NCBI GenBank assembly: GCA_003518045.1
Contig: DOZK01000020.1
Location: forward strand, 8,800-15,466
From: Candidatus Nomurabacteria bacterium
GTDB lineage: Bacteria; Patescibacteriota; Minisyncoccia; Phycocordibacterales; UBA5272
DNA length: 6,667 nucleotides
Direction of reading: 5' to 3'
A model generated the notes under the pieces. The model ran no database searches. It was not told the DNA's origin and saw only the letters and a program-made list of their open reading frames with translations. The position numbers were made by a program, and so were the translations under genes. Each line of letters begins with the position of its first letter. Position 1 is the stretch's first letter. Below are positions 4,723 to 6,667 of the stretch, one piece after another.

Positions 4723-4752
4723 AAAAACGACCCCGAACAATGTCGGGGTCGT
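4723..4752 (-). terminator. Rho-independent terminator of the 248-residue protein gene
   Basis: ACGACCCCGA (4727-4736), 6-base loop, TCGGGGTCGT (4743-4752); perfect 10-bp stem. On the minus strand it is followed by TTTTT and then CATTTTG. It lies 18 bases past the stop codon at 4771. Confidence 0.85.
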
Positions 4753-4753
4753 G

Positions 4754-4774
4754 ATTACTAGTTACCAGTTTTAT
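4754..4774 (-). repeat. Short heptanucleotide array over a stop codon
   Basis: Plus-strand units ATTACTA, GTTACCA, GTTTTAT at 4754, 4761 and 4768. CTAGTTACCAGT (4758-4769) is identical to 3841-3852 in the array before ruvA. The third unit includes the stop codon of the minus-strand gene (4773-4771). Confidence 0.55.
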
Positions 4775-5517
4775 TCGCTTCTAGAACTCGGTTGGCGAGG
4801 ACGAGAGAATATATATCTCCCCGAAGTGTCTAGGGTGCCATCACAGTACTCCAGCTTGCATAAGCCAGGTTTTTTCGTCGCTAATACAAATTTTTCGAAA
4901 TATGGCTGAGGTGGCCCATTATTTACCTCAGGTTTAGTTGCGAGTACTGCCCTGAAGGGCTCATTTTTTTGTAGACAAAGATGTAGTATTGTCTCGGCAT
5001 CACATGGTTTAAGCCCCCTTGCTTCTGCTAGCTTGCACAAGTAGAAAAATTGATCCTCAATTTTCAAACCTCGACTCATGACGCAGAGTAATGGGTCGAA
5101 TCCAAGTTGAATAGGGGTCACACTGACTAGGTCTACCGGATGTTCTTCCGTACTTAGTCTTAGATTTGTTTTGATGTGTTTTAGTAGTTCTCCTCCCCCC
5201 TCTTCCGTCCAACCGGTTATTTGGCAGCCGAACTCATTTGAAAAATCACGAATGAACATTTCTGTCCGATCGTATTGGTTGTAGGGATTTTCCCCAAGCC
5301 TGACTGTTGCCCAGATAGGGAACTTCTCAGTTGGTTTCAAAAGAAAATTACGGAGTTCCACAGGCGACGGGAGCCGTTTTTCTTTAGCAGCCTTGAAGAT
5401 GATCGAGAGATGTTCCTCAGAGAAGAGATCATTCAGATCTCCCTCCTCTAAGTTTTCCATGAGATGCAGTAAATATGCCACTTGTTGAGCGGTTACTGGG
5501 AAAGAATTTGTGCTCAT
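4771..5517 (-). CDS. Uncharacterised protein resembling a recurrent CPR family
   Basis: 248 residues, soluble, with no signal peptide or membrane segment. ATG at 5517 is chosen because AAAGGA stands five bases before it; the open frame continues 17 codons upstream but through the promoter. The N-terminal 60 residues look helical (VAYLLHLMENLEEGDLNDLF...). The middle has FPIWATVRLG (66-75), an ITGW (100-103), a VDLVSVTPIQLGF (128-140), and GLKPCDAETILHLCL (168-182). The C-terminus ends with GRYIFSRPR (233-241). From memory this order (W-x-T-[IV]-x-L-G, VDLV-x-VT-x-x-[EQ]-LGF, GL-x-x-C-x-AE-x-x-x-x-L, then F-x-x-PR) recurs in many uncharacterised CPR proteins. I know of no function and no catalytic motif is evident. 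Divergently placed from a TrmB-type regulator, which may control it. G+C content looks higher than in mutM or murE-like. Confidence 0.7.
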   Translation of the reverse strand: MSTNSFPVTAQQVAYLLHLMENLEEGDLNDLFSEEHLSIIFKAAKEKRLPSPVELRNFLLKPTEKFPIWATVRLGENPYNQYDRTEMFIRDFSNEFGCQITGWTEEGGGELLKHIKTNLRLSTEEHPVDLVSVTPIQLGFDPLLCVMSRGLKIEDQFFYLCKLAEARGLKPCDAETILHLCLQKNEPFRAVLATKPEVNNGPPQPYFEKFVLATKKPGLCKLEYCDGTLDTSGRYIFSRPRQPSSRSE

Positions 5518-5522
5518 AGATA

Positions 5523-5528
5523 TCCTTT
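5523..5528 (-). promoter_or_regulatory. Ribosome binding site fixing the start at 5517
   Basis: AAAGGA on the minus strand, five bases (TATCT) before ATG. It argues against the longer frame beginning at 5568. Confidence 0.75.
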
Positions 5529-5540
5529 CTTTTGATTGAT

Positions 5541-5568
5541 AGTGTAAAGAGCAAGACGCTCTGGACAA
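5541..5568 (-). promoter_or_regulatory. Possible promoter of the 248-residue protein gene
   Basis: Minus strand TTGTCC (5568-5563), 16 bases, TACACT (5546-5541). The predicted start of transcription would be about 18 bases before ATG, leaving room for the Shine-Dalgarno sequence. Confidence 0.45.
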
Positions 5569-5581
5569 ACACTACAATAGT

Positions 5582-5644
5582 ATGTATACTTTGTCATATA
5601 AAATATGATGATATTTTTATGGTATTAAATCCAAGAATCATATT
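5582..5644. promoter_or_regulatory. Candidate operator region between divergent genes
   Basis: Several A+T-rich inverted repeats lie here: TCATAT-AAA-ATATGA (5594-5608); AATATGAT (5602-5609) matched by ATCATATT (5637-5644), so three half-sites of the same word; and just before them an AGTAT-GT-ATACT palindrome at about 5579-5590. Placement between a TrmB-type regulator and its divergent neighbour suits autoregulation. Such words also arise by chance in A+T-rich DNA. Confidence 0.35.
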
Positions 5645-5676
5645 AAAAACAGCGGTTTTAAATTTTTTAAATTACC

Positions 5677-5682
5677 TATACA
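5677..5682 (+). promoter_or_regulatory. Putative -10 box of leaderless trmB-type gene
   Basis: TATACA followed by seven bases and ATG at 5690, with no Shine-Dalgarno sequence, implying a leaderless transcript. No clear -35 hexamer is seen. Confidence 0.45.
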
Positions 5683-5689
5683 AATACGT

Positions 5690-6454
5690 ATGACAAATCT
5701 ACACAAAGAGTTACAAGTGGTCGGGCTTGGCAAAAACGAGGCAATTGTCTATGAGGCTCTTATTTCGCAATCTCCATGCAAAGCTGGTGTTCTCATAACG
5801 AAACTTGAGATTCATCGCAACCTCATTTATCAATCACTTGAGAAACTTATAGAGAAGGGGTTTGTCACTAAAGTAAAAGAGCGTGGCGTTTGGACATTCC
5901 ATCTCACTGACCCTAATTCCTTACTTTCTGCATTTAGAAGACAAGAAAGTGTATTGTCTACAATCATTGAGCAAGTAAGTCTCCAACGAAGTAAAAGTAA
6001 ACAACAGATTGTTGTGTATGAAGGATTTGAGAGTTATAGGAATTATTGGATATCATCACTCGAAAGAATGCCCGTAGGAACTATTGATTACGTACTCGGA
6101 GGATCAATAGAAGTGAGTAATTGGATGAAACTTATGGGAAGTCATTATAAAAAATATGACGAGCTTAGAGCAAAGAAAAAAATAAAGTGGAAGACAATAC
6201 AGTTTGCAATTACAGAGAGCGAATGGAAAATGCTTGAATCCAGGCCTGAGCTTAATGAGTGTAGGATTATTCCTAGAGATATTAAACATGTCGGCAATGT
6301 AAATATAATTCACGATACAATAATTCTTCATACTTGGGGCAGCTCTCCTCGCGTTATTGAAATAAGAGATAGTTTGTTGGCGGGTATGTTTAAAAACTAT
6401 TTTGAGATTCTGTGGGAGGTGGCGAGACCAGCTAAGAGGGAAGATGTACGGTAA
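5690..6454 (+). CDS. TrmB-family transcriptional regulator
   Basis: 254-residue DNA-binding regulator. The N-terminal winged helix (about residues 5-75) has LQVVGLGKNEAIVYEALI, then the recognition-helix region IHRNLIYQSLEKLIEKGFV and the wing KERGVWTFHLTDP. A helical linker (about 78-103) leads to VVYEGFESYRNYW, which corresponds to the 'EG-x-E' start of the effector or sensor domain in bacterial TrmB-like proteins. The C-terminal part NVNIIHDTIILHTWG...VIEIRDSLLAGMFKNYFEILWEVA is typical of that domain. TrmB of archaea senses sugars; the ligand of CPR members is unknown. ATG at 5690 follows a TATACA box by seven bases. It is divergent from the uncharacterised CPR-type gene, with A+T-rich inverted repeats between them. 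Confidence 0.9.
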   Translation: MTNLHKELQVVGLGKNEAIVYEALISQSPCKAGVLITKLEIHRNLIYQSLEKLIEKGFVTKVKERGVWTFHLTDPNSLLSAFRRQESVLSTIIEQVSLQRSKSKQQIVVYEGFESYRNYWISSLERMPVGTIDYVLGGSIEVSNWMKLMGSHYKKYDELRAKKKIKWKTIQFAITESEWKMLESRPELNECRIIPRDIKHVGNVNIIHDTIILHTWGSSPRVIEIRDSLLAGMFKNYFEILWEVARPAKREDVR

Positions 6455-6496
6455 GATAATTTGTCCGTAGTAGCCTTTTAGAAATATTAAAAATTC

Positions 6497-6521
6497 GGCA
6501 GGAACCGTGAGTACACTTTCG
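6497..6521 (+). repeat. 25-bp dispersed repeat, copy B
   Basis: GGCAGGAACCG followed by TGAGTACACTTTCG, same orientation as copy A at 4670-4694. In this copy the surrounding sequence adds CCGTGA...TCACGG (6505-6510 and 6523-6528), a 6-bp stem that copy A lacks. Confidence 0.8.
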
Positions 6522-6619
6522 GTCACGGATAATTTCTTGTCGCCACTCGAAATTTCCTCGACCCCGGCTCGCTCGTTTTTCTTGCTAGAAAAACATAGCT
6601 CCGCCATTCGATTCCTGAC

Positions 6620-6643
6620 GCAAATCAGCGCAGGCTGATTTGC
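6620..6643. repeat. Perfect 10-bp hairpin with GCAG tetraloop
   Basis: GCAAATCAGC (6620-6629), loop GCAG, GCTGATTTGC (6634-6643). No T-run follows within a few bases, so it is not a standard terminator. Confidence 0.8.
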
Positions 6644-6667
6644 TCCAAGGGCACAAAATGTAAAAAC

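Larger units (their letters stand above)
6455..6667. other. Non-coding, hairpin-rich tract to the window edge
   Basis: No credible coding frame is seen here. Consecutive inverted repeats: CCGTGA/TCACGG (6505-6528); AATTTC/GAAATT (6531-6536 and 6549-6554); GTTTTTCT-TGCT-AGAAAAAC (6575-6594), an 8-bp stem with tetraloop extended by GCT/AGC at 6571-6573 and 6597-6599; and GCAAATCAGC-GCAG-GCTGATTTGC (6620-6643), a perfect 10-bp stem with tetraloop. The last bases, GGGCACAAAATGTAAAAAC, may be the left arm of another hairpin cut by the window end. It could be a structured RNA or a repeat element; nothing identifies it further. Confidence 0.55.

Noticed and set aside
4663..4761. 32-codon plus-strand frame with AAGGAG upstream
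   Set aside because: It runs through the 25-bp repeat and the terminator hairpin of the opposite gene; the ribosome-binding-like sequence is part of a heptanucleotide array.
5518..5568. Longer start of the 248-residue protein
   Set aside because: The clear AAAGGA before 5517 and the probable promoter inside the extension favour the shorter form.
6104..6607. Minus-strand open frame of 167 codons
   Set aside because: It lies mostly antisense to the well-supported TrmB-type gene and otherwise in the hairpin tract; no recognisable domain or ribosome binding site.

Overview
The window looks like chromosomal DNA from a Candidate Phyla Radiation (Patescibacteria, probably Parcubacteria-type) bacterium. 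The indications are a small A+T-rich genome with very short gaps, a Mur ligase with a shortened N-terminus of the kind common in that group, a free-standing four-helix-bundle 'IVP' gene, a TrmB-family regulator, an uncharacterised protein whose layout matches a recurrent CPR family, and several genes that appear to be transcribed without a leader. TGA is used as a stop (first gene), so this is not a UGA-recoding lineage. The assignment is inference from gene content; no rRNA is present to confirm it.

Layout. Positions 1-506 (+) hold a small membrane-anchored PDZ-like protein, closed by a hairpin terminator. From 3815 down to 551 the minus strand carries ruvA, a MurE-like Mur ligase, a 23S-IVP-family four-helix-bundle gene and mutM (Fpg). 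The last three are tightly packed (8-bp overlap, then a 47-bp gap). rpsT (ribosomal protein S20, +, 4005-4271) diverges from ruvA and ends at a strong bidirectional terminator that it shares with a small anchored protein on the minus strand (4319-4555). The right part has a divergent pair: a 248-residue uncharacterised CPR-type protein (minus, 4771-5517) and a TrmB-type regulator (+, 5690-6454). The window ends in a 213-bp hairpin-rich non-coding tract.

The most unusual content is not a gene. At least eight short tracts are degenerate heptanucleotide tandem arrays. Read on one strand or the other they all fit roughly A-S-T-N-N-R-R (S=G/C, R=A/G). They sit at gene edges throughout: around the start of ruvA and over its stop codon, over the murE/IVP junction, between IVP and mutM, inside mutM, before rpsT, and at 4623-4657 and 4754-4774. 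They appear to supply a Shine-Dalgarno sequence, a putative -10 box, a stop codon, the C-terminal tail of the Mur ligase and a 7-residue tandem duplication in MutM. Two arrays in opposite orientation give the IVP gene perfect 12-bp inverted flanks. GC-rich REP-like elements lie next to some arrays.

A separate 25-bp repeat occurs in the same orientation on both sides of the two-gene module at the right (4670 and 6497). Its only two differences are a compensating base pair in a mini-hairpin.

Functionally, mutM and ruvA are DNA repair/recombination genes, murE-like belongs to peptidoglycan synthesis, and rpsT to the ribosome. The PDZ protein, the small anchored protein, the IVP protein and the CPR-family protein have no assigned job.
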